Assembly (NCBI RefSeq): GCF_002000245.1
Contig: NZ_MTCM01000001.1
Span: forward strand, 1,426,001 to 1,490,000
Direction: 5' to 3'
From: Sphingobacterium sp. CZ-UAM
Lineage (GTDB): Bacteria > Bacteroidota > Bacteroidia > Sphingobacteriales > Sphingobacteriaceae
DNA length: 64,000 nt
The notes under the pieces are model-generated. The model ran no database searches and was not told where the DNA came from. It saw only the letters and a program-made list of their open reading frames with translations. The translations under genes and the position numbers were made by a program. The first letter of the stretch is position 1; each line of letters begins with the position of its first letter. Of the stretch, positions 1 to 9,048 are shown one piece after another.

Positions 1-798
1 TGCTTGTAAAAGTTGCTGCAGCGCAAGCTCAATACCTTCAGCTGTACGGATCGGTTCCATACAGGGTAAACGTTCTTCATAGGGAAGGATAGGTTTTATG
101 GAAACAATAAATTCATCCTCATGCCCAATAGCCTGATCCAAGCGGAAAAGCAAATGATTTCCAAAACGTCTGCGAAGCGCAGTACGTGGCATGGTCGCAA
201 AACTTCCAATAGTTTTTAAACCAAGGCTTTGCAATCTTTCCAGTACAGAAGTTTCCAGGCGAAGTGCCTGTGCAGGTAAAGTCAATAAGGTATCAAACTG
301 CATATTTGCCTTTACAATGCTGTTTTCCTTACCGAATCGGGCTATTGCCCAAGCCGCACCGATGGTATCTGCAATACTTATCTGTACATCGTAGCCATGC
401 TGCTGAAATCTCTGGCCGATATGCCGGATATAAGATTCCTCTCCTCCCCAGAGGTGGGCACAACCACTGATATCCAAAATGATTCCTTCAGGTGGATCTA
501 TCGCTACAACAGGTGTATACCGGATACACCAATGCGCAATGCTGTGGAGCAATTTTTCCGTTAATCCAGGACGTTCATTGATCACTTTTAAGGAGGGTAA
601 AAATGCTTTTACATCCGCAATGGCCAAGCCAGGATACACCCCTTCCTGTTCAGCCAAATGATTACTGGCATTGACGATCAGCTTTCCATGGTTAGGAATC
701 GCCAATACAAAAGGTATTCCCTTGAGCTGGGGATGCCCAACAGCCATCCAATCAGTTTTTAGATGGCGAAACCACAGGGATGCAAATCGCTTTTTCAT
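1..798 (-). CDS. imuB: ImuB-like Y-family DNA polymerase homologue, partial
   Basis: Reading the minus strand from an ATG at 798 gives an open frame of 266 codons that runs off the left edge, so the C-terminus is missing. The N-terminus contains SLWFRHLKTDW where active Y-family polymerases carry the catalytic aspartate motif, followed by an ILDISGCAHLWGGE stretch typical of ImuB. Members of this family usually lack polymerase activity and act as adaptors for error-prone DnaE2 synthesis after DNA damage. The start overlaps the stop of imuA by four bases (ATGA), indicating translational coupling. A dnaE2 gene would be expected just outside the window, but this cannot be seen. Confidence 0.88.
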   Translation of the reverse strand, partial: MKKRFASLWFRHLKTDWMAVGHPQLKGIPFVLAIPNHGKLIVNASNHLAEQEGVYPGLAIADVKAFLPSLKVINERPGLTEKLLHSIAHWCIRYTPVVAIDPPEGIILDISGCAHLWGGEESYIRHIGQRFQQHGYDVQISIADTIGAAWAIARFGKENSIVKANMQFDTLLTLPAQALRLETSVLERLQSLGLKTIGSFATMPRTALRRRFGNHLLFRLDQAIGHEDEFIVSIKPILPYEERLPCMEPIRTAEGIELALQQLLQA

Positions 799-1541
799 GC
801 CAATCCCTGGTTAAGATAAGATTGTGCCCAGTCTGAGGGCTCTTGCCTTGTTTTAGTAACAGGCTCAAAACCCTCGGCAGTCCATGTCATCTGCCAGCAC
901 CCCGGATTTCCGTTCCTGACTTTCAACAAGGAAATATCCCAACTTGGATAGCCAATTCCCGGCAATCCATCTTCCAATTGACTCGGCCGCGAACTAATTT
1001 TCCATCGTGCGGCACAGGCTGTGGCACCCAGTAACTTCGGGTTATGCTGTAGGATAAATCCCGTCACTGCACTTTTCTCCACGGCCAACTGCAAGCGCCG
1101 CGACTGTACAAAGTCCAAATGATGTATCTCCGCCAATACAGCCGTTATCCCCTCGCATTTCAAAGCCTCTTCCATCGCCCATAAAACATCTTTTTCCCGT
1201 TCCATACGGACGAAAATGACATGTTCAGGAACAACACCAAACGATTTCAGGGCGGTGGGAAATAGGGTATGAAAACAGCTTATCCAAATACAGATCCCAC
1301 CATTACACATCAGCTTACCCAACAGTCCACTGATAAATCCACAGGAAACAGCTCCTCCTACCCGATCAAAACTAACAAATTCGTGAATTACTCCCCTTGG
1401 AAAAATTCCATTGGGGAAAGCCTCTTCCAATGGACCAAGGCCCATCGGAAGTACATCAGCCGATTTTTGTGGTACTCCCTGCCATACCAACAGGTCCTTT
1501 TTCAATTGGCCAATTAAAGCTTTTTTTTCTGTTAATAACAT
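795..1541 (-). CDS. imuA: ImuA-like RecA-related mutagenesis protein
   Basis: This protein of about 248 residues resembles the RecA/ImuA group that accompanies ImuB in damage-induced mutagenesis cassettes. It contains GGICIWISC in the place of the second beta-strand and an ERE-rich segment, but no clear Walker A P-loop, as is common in ImuA. A GTG at 1547 is also in frame, but it lies inside the strong Shine-Dalgarno GGAGGTG. The ATG at 1541, five bases after GGAGG, is therefore the better start. The gene ends in a four-base overlap with imuB. Upstream lies a promoter carrying a perfect inverted repeat, which suggests DNA-damage control. Confidence 0.85.
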   Translation of the reverse strand: MLLTEKKALIGQLKKDLLVWQGVPQKSADVLPMGLGPLEEAFPNGIFPRGVIHEFVSFDRVGGAVSCGFISGLLGKLMCNGGICIWISCFHTLFPTALKSFGVVPEHVIFVRMEREKDVLWAMEEALKCEGITAVLAEIHHLDFVQSRRLQLAVEKSAVTGFILQHNPKLLGATACAARWKISSRPSQLEDGLPGIGYPSWDISLLKVRNGNPGCWQMTWTAEGFEPVTKTRQEPSDWAQSYLNQGLA

Positions 1542-1566
1542 AGCCACCTCCGTCTTAAAGTTTAAG

Positions 1567-1597
1567 CAAATTTAATACTAATAATTTTAGTATTAAA
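1567..1597 (-). promoter_or_regulatory. imuAB promoter with perfect inverted-repeat operator
   Basis: On the minus strand TAAATTTG (1567-1574) matches the Bacteroidota -7 consensus TAnnTTTG and sits 26 bases upstream of the imuA ATG. Overlapping it is a perfect inverted repeat: TTTAATACTA at 1571-1580, a 7-base spacer, and TAGTATTAAA at 1588-1597. A TTTG that could act as the -33 element lies just beyond the far arm, at somewhat longer than usual spacing. A repressor bound here would cover the -7 element. A LexA/S24-type repressor is the natural guess for an imuAB cassette, but the protein is not in the window. Confidence 0.65.
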
Positions 1598-1684
1598 ACA
1601 AAGTTGCTATATTTTTTAGTTTTTTTACATTTTTATAAATAAGGATACATCATGTTTCCGATGCCAAAAGAACTTACATTTCCA

Positions 1685-2419
1685 TTAGAAATCATTCAGA
1701 AATTGCTGAATAACATCCTTCTTTCTCGTTGCTACAGGAATCATTTTGCCATCTGCCATCTCCAATTGACCATCCTTAAAATATTTTTTAATATAGTTTG
1801 CATTGATCAGATAAGATTGGTGACAGCGGATAAACTCTGTTTCGGGCAGCATGGTTTCGAAGTGTTTCAGTACTTTAGAGACCATCATCGGTTTGCTATC
1901 TTTGATATAAAATGTCGTATATCCCTTGTCTCCATGACAATAAAGCACATCATCAATATTCACAATCTGCGTATATTCAAAGGTACGCAGGGCTATTTTT
2001 TTAGGTTTATTAGGCGCCTTCAGGTAACTCTCCGCCATATTTAGCTGCATGCTATTGAACCGATATTCTGTATTCTTTTTATAACATTTTTCGATCGCTT
2101 CTATAAATTGCTCGGGCACCAAAGGTTTCAACAGATAAGCAATAGCACCGATATTAAGTGCCTCAATGGCATACTGATTGAATGCTGTGATAAAAATTGT
2201 ATTGATATCCAATTTAAGTTCAGAGAGAAAGGATAAGCTCGAACCATCTTTCAGCTGAATATCAGCTAGGATCAGGTCGGGATTCGACGCCAACAGCTCC
2301 CGCTCGGCCTGTGCAATGGAAGGGCTATAACCCACAATCTGCACATAGGGAATACTATCCAGGAGCGACTTTATATACAAGTATATATTATACTCATCTT
2401 CAAGAATATAAACTTTCAT
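1685..2419 (-). CDS. LytTR-family response regulator
   Basis: The protein has 244 residues. A receiver domain spans about 1-120 with acidic residues E7-D8, phosphoacceptor D53 in ADIQL, T77 and K96-P97. A C-terminal LytTR DNA-binding domain spans about 140-240, including YCHGDKGYTTFYI and the RCHQSYLIN motif typical of that fold. It lies 12 bases downstream of a LytS/His_kinase-type sensor kinase on the same strand. The two genes almost certainly form an operon and a cognate two-component pair that controls transcription. The signal and target genes cannot be told from the sequence. Confidence 0.93.
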   Translation of the reverse strand: MKVYILEDEYNIYLYIKSLLDSIPYVQIVGYSPSIAQAERELLASNPDLILADIQLKDGSSLSFLSELKLDINTIFITAFNQYAIEALNIGAIAYLLKPLVPEQFIEAIEKCYKKNTEYRFNSMQLNMAESYLKAPNKPKKIALRTFEYTQIVNIDDVLYCHGDKGYTTFYIKDSKPMMVSKVLKHFETMLPETEFIRCHQSYLINANYIKKYFKDGQLEMADGKMIPVATRKKDVIQQFLNDF

Positions 2420-2431
2420 AATATTGATTTG

Positions 2432-4360
2432 TTAGTTAAAATATAAAACAAGTGGAATATAAATTTCGACTTTATAACCACGCTGATCATCTCTATAGTT
2501 TGGTGTTATTTCAATCCGTGCTTCCGGTTCAGCATCCGCAAACAAAAGTTCTAGGCGCTCCTTTGTAATGACCTGCGATAAGGAGGTCTTGTGTGAAACC
2601 TGTTCCTTATGTACCTGCATCCCCCAACCATTGTCACAGATGCTGACATGCAATTGGTTTTCATGTGTACGGAAAGAAATATCCAGTTGTCCCATATAAG
2701 GTAAATTCTTAAATGCATGCTCAATGGCATTTTCAACAAATGGTTGTATGATCATGGGTGGAATCATCACATCATCCAGATCCAGATCGTCAGTCTCTAT
2801 CTGAAAATCAAACACATCCTGATAACGCATCTGCTGTAAAAGTATATAATTATTTAACGATTTAATTTCCTGATCCAATGAAATATATTCTTCCCTATTC
2901 AGTTCAAGAATATCACGGATCTGACGTGACAATAAGAGCAGATATTGATTAGCCTTTGCTTTTTGCTCACTGCTGATCAATCCCTGTAGATTGGCAATTG
3001 CATTATATATAAAATGCGGATTCAGTTGATTTTGCCGTGTTTTTTGTTCCAAAATAAGCTGCTTATTCTCTGCGAGAATACGTTGATTGATATTTTTTAG
3101 CAATTTCTGTTTGTTCCTGAAATAGATAAAAAATGCAATACTGAATACCAGTGCCAACAGGATTACAAATATCCAGCGTTGTTGCAACAATATCTTATGA
3201 TTGAATGCATTTGTTGTCCGTAATAGCGTAATCGCCTGATCCTTTTTCTCCGTTTGGTATTTTGTATTGATATCGTTGATCTTCTCAGCTTCGATCCGTT
3301 TTGTACTCAGTTTATAATCTTGAAAAGTGGAATCCAATGCAAAATAGGCCCGTTCATAATCTCCTTTTAATGCATAAGCTAGCTGCAGATTGTTATAATA
3401 AAATATTTTATTATGTTTGATCTTATGTTTTTTGATAAACCGAAGACCGCTATTAAAATAAAATATAGCCGAATCCACCTGGTTATTATTTAAAAAATTC
3501 TTACCTAAATTCGCATATACATAAGCATTCAGAGTATTGGTTGCCTGCAAATAATTGAAGTACTTTTTAGAGGCTTCCAACGCTTTTGAGTTGTTTTCGA
3601 TACTAAAATAATACTGCGACTGTAAGTCATACATACGCATGATAATGGCTGAGTCTTTCGTTGCATTCGCATAATATTTACAACTATCCAAGGTACCTTT
3701 TAATTTCTCAAAATCATCCAGGGCCATGTATTGCATAAATTTCATTTCCTGATAAGCTTGAGAAACATGTGCATTGGATTTATTGGGATGATAATGGTAC
3801 CAGGATTCAACATCTTTCAGAGCTTCTCGGTAGTTTGCCTGCCGGTATTCCGCATTGGCCAATAGATTGTAAAATAGAAAGGTGAATACACTTTTCTGTT
3901 CTAGAGCATACTCTTTTGCATCAATAATCTGTGCCATCATCGTTCCGCTAGTTACCTCATGAAAACTGAAGTTGGCACGGATCCCCAAATAATCTTTTAA
4001 AACAGTTGCATCTGGAGATAATTTTTGTCCTTCCAGATTTTTTAAAGCAATTTCGACGGAATCTATATTATCATCCAGTAAATACTCGTAGGCCAACAGC
4101 ATTGAATTGTAAGGTGAATGTTCAAAATAGCCATCTTTCAATAGCTCATTTCTTTTCTTCTTCACAACAGTTGCACTCTTGAAATCCTGTGTAGAAAGGT
4201 AGGTCAATAGCACATTTTCATAACTCAACTCAAGTGAATCATTCGCGACTTTGGCCTTTCTATTCGAATCTTGAATTTTATTTTGATGACATGAAAATAG
4301 CTGGGCGAGCAGTAAAATCACGATAAGACAGTAAAACGCTCCAGTTCTATGTAATTTCAT
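2432..4360 (-). CDS. TPR-containing membrane sensor histidine kinase (His_kinase/LytS type)
   Basis: From the ATG at 4360 the product has 642 residues. It has a hydrophobic N-terminal segment ending in LAQLFSC, a long alpha-helical TPR-like region (about 45-380), one transmembrane helix near 396-414, a short coiled coil, the His_kinase motif QLNPHFIYN with phosphoacceptor H449, and an HATPase domain with NAIEHA and DNGWGMQ. An in-frame TTG at 4396 would add 12 residues, but the ATG gives a cleaner signal sequence. The TPR part is predicted to be outside the cytoplasm and to sense an unknown cue. It pairs with the LytTR regulator just downstream. The cysteine could be a lipobox, which would be unusual in a kinase. 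Confidence 0.9.
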   Translation of the reverse strand: MKLHRTGAFYCLIVILLLAQLFSCHQNKIQDSNRKAKVANDSLELSYENVLLTYLSTQDFKSATVVKKKRNELLKDGYFEHSPYNSMLLAYEYLLDDNIDSVEIALKNLEGQKLSPDATVLKDYLGIRANFSFHEVTSGTMMAQIIDAKEYALEQKSVFTFLFYNLLANAEYRQANYREALKDVESWYHYHPNKSNAHVSQAYQEMKFMQYMALDDFEKLKGTLDSCKYYANATKDSAIIMRMYDLQSQYYFSIENNSKALEASKKYFNYLQATNTLNAYVYANLGKNFLNNNQVDSAIFYFNSGLRFIKKHKIKHNKIFYYNNLQLAYALKGDYERAYFALDSTFQDYKLSTKRIEAEKINDINTKYQTEKKDQAITLLRTTNAFNHKILLQQRWIFVILLALVFSIAFFIYFRNKQKLLKNINQRILAENKQLILEQKTRQNQLNPHFIYNAIANLQGLISSEQKAKANQYLLLLSRQIRDILELNREEYISLDQEIKSLNNYILLQQMRYQDVFDFQIETDDLDLDDVMIPPMIIQPFVENAIEHAFKNLPYMGQLDISFRTHENQLHVSICDNGWGMQVHKEQVSHKTSLSQVITKERLELLFADAEPEARIEITPNYRDDQRGYKVEIYIPLVLYFN

Positions 4361-4396
4361 CAGAATATTTATTAATTCACTTTTGTTCTTCTCCAA

Positions 4397-4887
4397 AGGT
4401 ATACGTAGTCCTTCTGTAATTTAAAATAATAATGCCACTATGATGAGTACGATATTTTAAACGTTAAGGTATAACGCTCATCAGAGTTCCGTCAATAAGT
4501 AATCGAATATCGGAATATTCCCAACAAAACAATATACCTGAGTTCAAAAATATTTAACTTTCCTGATATTTAAGTAGACTCATAATGGATAAAGATACAC
4601 AGAAGTATGCTACCTAAGATTCATCCTTTAGCAGGTAGGTCCACCATCTTTAAATCAAGTTGTTTATAACAAAAAACTTCGTCATGCGGTCTTATTAACA
4701 AACAAATATACAGGATCGGAAAAAGATAAATCAGGTATTTTAACAATCGTACGGGCAGCATCAATATTTGTATTGAATGATCTAGTTTTCGAACCAACAG
4801 AGCAACTTTGAACTTATTTTCATGATTTAATGTAACAAAAGACCATCTTCTTATACTAATACCATACACTAAATATTTTAAGGCATA
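4397..4887. other. Intergenic region between kinase and lgt
   Basis: This stretch of about 490 bases separates two divergent genes and should hold both promoters. A 20-base segment at 4431-4450 (ATGCCACTATG followed by ATGAGTAC) recurs almost exactly at 6449-6466 in front of another regulator gene. An 82-codon minus-strand frame at 4621-4869 with one hydrophobic stretch has no supporting context and is probably chance. No RNA gene or terminator was recognised. Confidence 0.5.
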
Positions 4888-5700
4888 ATGACGAGTAGCT
4901 TAATATTGAATTTCATCACTTGGAATGTCAATAAAGACATCTTTACCATACCAATCATCAATCACCCTGTCCGTTGGTATGGCATATTTTGGCTGCTGGG
5001 AATTGTCCTATCCTACAAGGTATTATGGACAATGCTAAAAAAAGAAGGCCGACCAATCGAATTTTTGGATCAGCTGAGCATCTATATTGTCTTAGGCACA
5101 ATTATAGGTGCACGTTTAGGCCATATCATATTTTACGATCCATCTTATTATCTCAGCAATCCTCTAAAGATATTCGCGATATGGGAAGGCGGTCTGGCCA
5201 GTCATGGCGGTGGAATTGGTATTTTGCTTGGTATATTTTTATTTGCAAAAAAACAGAAGCTTCCCTTCCTTTGGGTGGCAGATCGAATTGCGCTGGTGAT
5301 ACCTATCGCCGGAGCCTGTATCCGTCTGGGCAACCTGATGAACTCGGAAATGATCGGCACGAAGACAAACCTACCCTGGGCTTTTATCTTTACTTCTATT
5401 GACCAATCCCCGCGACATCCCGCCCAATTGTATGAAGCATTATTCTGTATCATACTATTTCTATTACTGCGGTATCTTTGGACAAAACCAATCCTAAAAA
5501 ACAACATTGGAAATTGCTTTGCCTTATTATTGACCCTATTGTTTTCCTTTCGATTTCTGGATGAATTTCTAAAACTCAATCAGGAAGATTTTGAAAATTC
5601 AATGTTCCTTAATATGGGACAACTGCTTAGTATCCCTTTTATCCTGATCGGCTCTACCTTACTTATCATCAATAACGGAAAAAAGCACAACAAGTGCTGA
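4888..5700 (+). CDS. lgt: Prolipoprotein diacylglyceryl transferase
   Basis: Lgt moves a diacylglyceryl group from phosphatidylglycerol to the lipobox cysteine of prolipoproteins in the inner membrane, the first step of lipoprotein maturation. The 270-residue protein is polytopic and has the family's conserved motifs: ASHGGGIGI, a CIRLGNLMNSEMIG segment corresponding to the Lgt signature, and RHPAQLYEA. Length is normal for the family. AAGG lies upstream of the ATG as a weak ribosome binding site. The many lipoproteins in this window are its substrates. It is flanked by regulators on the opposite strand, so it appears to be transcribed alone. Confidence 0.95.
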   Translation: MTSSLILNFITWNVNKDIFTIPIINHPVRWYGIFWLLGIVLSYKVLWTMLKKEGRPIEFLDQLSIYIVLGTIIGARLGHIIFYDPSYYLSNPLKIFAIWEGGLASHGGGIGILLGIFLFAKKQKLPFLWVADRIALVIPIAGACIRLGNLMNSEMIGTKTNLPWAFIFTSIDQSPRHPAQLYEALFCIILFLLLRYLWTKPILKNNIGNCFALLLTLLFSFRFLDEFLKLNQEDFENSMFLNMGQLLSIPFILIGSTLLIINNGKKHNKC

Positions 5701-5736
5701 TACAGAAAAAAAGCAGTAAAGATTACATGAAACAAC

Positions 5737-6402
5737 TTATTTTAAGATACCGGCCTGAAAGGCAACCTTAACAAGTTCAGCCGTATTTTTTACATTCATT
5801 TTTTCGATCAAACTTTGTCGATGTCCTTCTATGGTACGTTTACTTAAAAAGATTTTGTCGGCAATTTCCACATTTGTAAAACCGTCAGCGATCAATTTCA
5901 ACACTTCCAGTTCGCGCTCACTGATATCAAAGTCCGGTAGCGAGCGGTTTGATAGATCTGTATAATTTTCACCGGAAACCACCTGATCAAGCAGCGCCAT
6001 ACTGATCTCTTCACTCATATATCTACCACCATTAGCCACATGGTTAAGGCCAAAGAGAAGCTCGTTATAGCCCACATTTTTAAGCAGATAACCTGAAAGT
6101 CCATGCTCAAACCCTTCTACCACATAATGAATCTGATTCAACATCGAAAGGATCACAACCTTAATAGACGGATACTTCACTTTGATCACCCGCAGCAATT
6201 CCATACCGTCCATATGATCCATACTGATATCCGTTAAAATAATATCAGGCAGCAATCCATTGTTTAGGAGCTGTAACGCCTCATTTCCATCGGAAGCCTC
6301 TCCAATGACAACAAAATCCGCCTGAGATTCCAATAACAATTTAATACCATTACGTACGACCATATGGTCTTCAACCAATAGTATTTTAATCTTACCCATC
6401 AT
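5737..6402 (-). CDS. NarL/FixJ-type response regulator with LuxR HTH
   Basis: The 221-residue protein has a receiver domain (about 5-125) with E11-D12, phosphoacceptor D58 in LTDIS, S86 and K108. A LuxR-type helix-turn-helix follows at about 152-215, with ISERELEVLKLIADGFTNVEIADKIFLS and KRTIEGHR split across it. Two ATG codons start the frame. No kinase lies on the same strand. The soluble PAS kinase that starts 323 bases away on the opposite strand is the nearest candidate partner, which is an inference from proximity. A sequence motif upstream is shared with the TPR kinase gene. Confidence 0.93.
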   Translation of the reverse strand: MMGKIKILLVEDHMVVRNGIKLLLESQADFVVIGEASDGNEALQLLNNGLLPDIILTDISMDHMDGMELLRVIKVKYPSIKVVILSMLNQIHYVVEGFEHGLSGYLLKNVGYNELLFGLNHVANGGRYMSEEISMALLDQVVSGENYTDLSNRSLPDFDISERELEVLKLIADGFTNVEIADKIFLSKRTIEGHRQSLIEKMNVKNTAELVKVAFQAGILK

Positions 6403-6724
6403 TTGCTGTTTTTAATAAAAATTTATCTTTCTTCTTTTAGCTGAATAGTATGCCACTATGGAGTACAGTTGCATTTTTATGTTTTAAAGATCCAGAAACC
6501 AATTGTACCTCCCACTTCACTCCATCAGCTGTCCAAAGCCGGCACAAGCTGAATAAAGGTACAAAATTCTATTCATTTAATTGATTTTATAAGGAATTCC
6601 TTTGGAACTCATGGCAGAAATAGGAAGTCATTGGTGCTTAAATGCTATAGAAAGTATCCAAAGGAATTAGAAAGGGAACAATATTTGTTTTAAACTATAT
6701 AGCATTTTATTTTTTTGAAACTTT
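6403..6724. other. Divergent intergenic region with shared motif and inverted repeat
   Basis: This region lies between the NarL-type regulator and the PAS kinase. It contains ATGCCACTATG-GAGTAC at 6450-6466, which matches a segment at 4431-4450. It also contains a 12-bp perfect inverted repeat, AATTCCTTTGGA at 6595-6606 and TCCAAAGGAATT at 6657-6668, with a 50-base spacer. The repeat is 57-130 bases in front of the kinase start. No RNA gene was recognised. Confidence 0.5.
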
Positions 6725-8797
6725 ATGATCCGTTCCGACAAAGATATTTTAACCGTACTCAGCACCGCATCGGGCGCCTGCGCCATTTACGACAGCCCTG
6801 AATTTCATATATCCTATGCCAGTGCAAAAATGCTTCAGCTGTGGAATTGTGATGAAACTGTCCTTGGTCAGCGGCTGGAAGATTGTATTATACAGAATGA
6901 TCTCCATGCTCGTATCTCCAAATTAAAACAGGTATGGTTTAGCCAGAAAACCCTGCTAGAAGAAAATGTATCAATCAGACTTGGTCTGGAAGGGCAATCC
7001 GACAGGTATAACTGCAGCATAAAATACCAGCCCCTTATCAATGCAGCAGGAGAAATGTATGGTATATATCAAGAAATAAATATTATTCCCCATAATATGC
7101 CGATCGCCCAACAGTCGGATGAAAAGAATAACATTGAGCAAAAACTTCTTGAAGATCTACTAACCCCAAAATACAGTCTGGAAGGAAACATTCATGCAGT
7201 CACCAGCTTAAATAAATATCCATTACCGGACCGGGAAACCAAAAATTTAAACCAGAAACTAAAAGTAGCACTAAAGAAAATCATTGAAAGCGAAGAGCAT
7301 TATCATTTCGCACTACAATCTGCCGAAATGGGGACTTGGAATCTAAACTGTAAGAGCTACATTGTACATTGGGATGAACGTACACGTGAGCTCTTTGGCT
7401 TTGCCAAGGGTGAGACTGTTCCTTACAGCGAAGTTTTACGCTATATACATCCCGAAGATAGGAACAGAATAGATCGGGAAGTCAAAAAATCATTGAGTTA
7501 TCAAAATAAGGGTGTTTATGATGTACAGTTTCGTACCATTGGTGCCAAGGATCAAAAGTTACGCTGGCTCCATTGCAAGGGAAAAATGTATTTTGATCAG
7601 GACCAACAGCCGGAATGGTTTGCCGGCACCACACTGGATATTACACAACAGCATGCAGAGCGTAAACAACTGGAGGCCATTAATACCTTGATCGCAAAGA
7701 AAGACCAAGAGTTTAGAATGATTGTGGAGGCGGCAGGAATTGGCATCTTTTCCATTGACCTAGAATCCAGGAAAATGGAACTCAATGATCAATGTCGTGA
7801 GCTTTTTGGCTTTGATCACCAACGAGAAATACAGGAAGTTGATTTTTTTACGCAGATCCTACCGCAATACCGGGATAAGATACGCCATATCTTTCAAGAA
7901 GTGGTATCCAAACAATCCCCCTTTGACTGTCAATGTGAAATAGAAGATAAAAAAACAGGCAAAATAAAATGGCTTCGATCTGTTGGTGGTGGACAATTAT
8001 CTACCGATTCAAACCGACAAATCATATACGGCGCAATATTCGATACCACCAACGACAAAGAAGAGGAAAGAAAAAAATTGGACTTTATCAGTATCGCAAG
8101 CCATGAATTGAAGACTCCTTTGACTTCACTTATTGCCTACATACAGCTGTTACTTGCAAGGGAACAGACACTCAGTTCGGAAAAACGGCTACAATATCTC
8201 CATCAGTCAAATGAGCAGGCTACACGTATGCGTGGATTAATCGAGGGTTTCCTGAATGTATCCCAGCTCAATGAGGGGAAATTATTGCTCCACAAAAATA
8301 CATTTCGTATCTGCACACTAATAGATTATATCCGTAACATCTATTCGCTAAAACCCATCAAGCATTTTATTCATTATACCGGAGCAACAGATTCCAAACA
8401 GGAAATTGTTGCTGATCGTGATAAGATTGAACAGGTGATCATTAATTTTATCGACAACGCCATTAAATACGCTCCCACCAATTCGACCATTATCATGGAT
8501 GTCCTGGTGGATCATGATTATTTCAGTGTAAAAGTCAGCGATCAGGGAAGAGGCATCAGTGACAAGCATCAAAAGCAGATTTTTAACAAATTCTATCGGG
8601 TGAATGATTCAACAGATAGTTACGCCTCTGGATTCGGCATCGGCCTGTTTATCTGTCGTGAAATTATCCAAAAACATCAGGGAGAAATTGGTGTGGACAG
8701 CGCATTCGGCGAAGGTTCGACATTCTGGTTTAAAGTCCCTATCCGTTGTCGTGAATTACCTGTAACCGCAACGCATAAAACCTCTAAACAGGATTGA
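6725..8797 (+). CDS. Soluble multi-PAS sensor histidine kinase
   Basis: The 690-residue protein has no signal peptide or membrane helix, so it should sense a cytoplasmic cue. It has a degenerate PAS domain at about 5-125, a PAS_3-type domain at about 195-315 (GTWNLNCKS, YIHPEDR), and a third PAS at about 330-445. The HisKA phosphoacceptor is H460 in SIASHELKTP, followed by an HATPase domain with NFIDNAIKYAP, DQGRGIS and GFGIGLFI. No receiver domain is attached. The divergent NarL-type regulator at 5737-6402 is a possible partner, although HisKA kinases more often pair with OmpR-type regulators. Confidence 0.92.
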   Translation: MIRSDKDILTVLSTASGACAIYDSPEFHISYASAKMLQLWNCDETVLGQRLEDCIIQNDLHARISKLKQVWFSQKTLLEENVSIRLGLEGQSDRYNCSIKYQPLINAAGEMYGIYQEINIIPHNMPIAQQSDEKNNIEQKLLEDLLTPKYSLEGNIHAVTSLNKYPLPDRETKNLNQKLKVALKKIIESEEHYHFALQSAEMGTWNLNCKSYIVHWDERTRELFGFAKGETVPYSEVLRYIHPEDRNRIDREVKKSLSYQNKGVYDVQFRTIGAKDQKLRWLHCKGKMYFDQDQQPEWFAGTTLDITQQHAERKQLEAINTLIAKKDQEFRMIVEAAGIGIFSIDLESRKMELNDQCRELFGFDHQREIQEVDFFTQILPQYRDKIRHIFQEVVSKQSPFDCQCEIEDKKTGKIKWLRSVGGGQLSTDSNRQIIYGAIFDTTNDKEEERKKLDFISIASHELKTPLTSLIAYIQLLLAREQTLSSEKRLQYLHQSNEQATRMRGLIEGFLNVSQLNEGKLLLHKNTFRICTLIDYIRNIYSLKPIKHFIHYTGATDSKQEIVADRDKIEQVIINFIDNAIKYAPTNSTIIMDVLVDHDYFSVKVSDQGRGISDKHQKQIFNKFYRVNDSTDSYASGFGIGLFICREIIQKHQGEIGVDSAFGEGSTFWFKVPIRCRELPVTATHKTSKQD

Positions 8798-8981
8798 TTA
8801 ATGCTTTGCTTGCACTGAAAAAGACCATATTTCTTTCTGAGTGCTTGATTCGCTATCACCAACAGGAATCAGCTGTAGCGTATAAAATGTACGAAAAGGA
8901 TTGATGAAGACTTCACTTGTATTATCACTGCACGGACATCCAGGATCTTAAAAAACAATAGCAGTAAGGGCATTATTCCTT

Positions 8982-9020
8982 AAAAAAGCAACAGCTGTAC
9001 GTCAATTATACAACTGTTGC
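8982..9020 (-). terminator. Intrinsic terminator for the phytase operon
   Basis: A 12-bp stem with one mismatch (GCAACAGCTGTA at 8988-8999 and TACAACTGTTGC at 9009-9020) is followed on the minus strand by a run of six T residues. It lies 28 bases beyond the phytase stop. Confidence 0.7.
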
Positions 9021-9048
9021 CTTATACTTTATCAGTCTTCTCTAAAGA

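Noticed and set aside
1652..2044. 130-codon plus-strand frame
   Set aside because: It is antisense to the LytTR response regulator, whose domains are unmistakable.
4621..4869. 82-codon minus-strand frame with one hydrophobic stretch
   Set aside because: It lies in the shared promoter region of two divergent genes, shows no domain and no ribosome binding site, and has the biased composition of AT-rich DNA.
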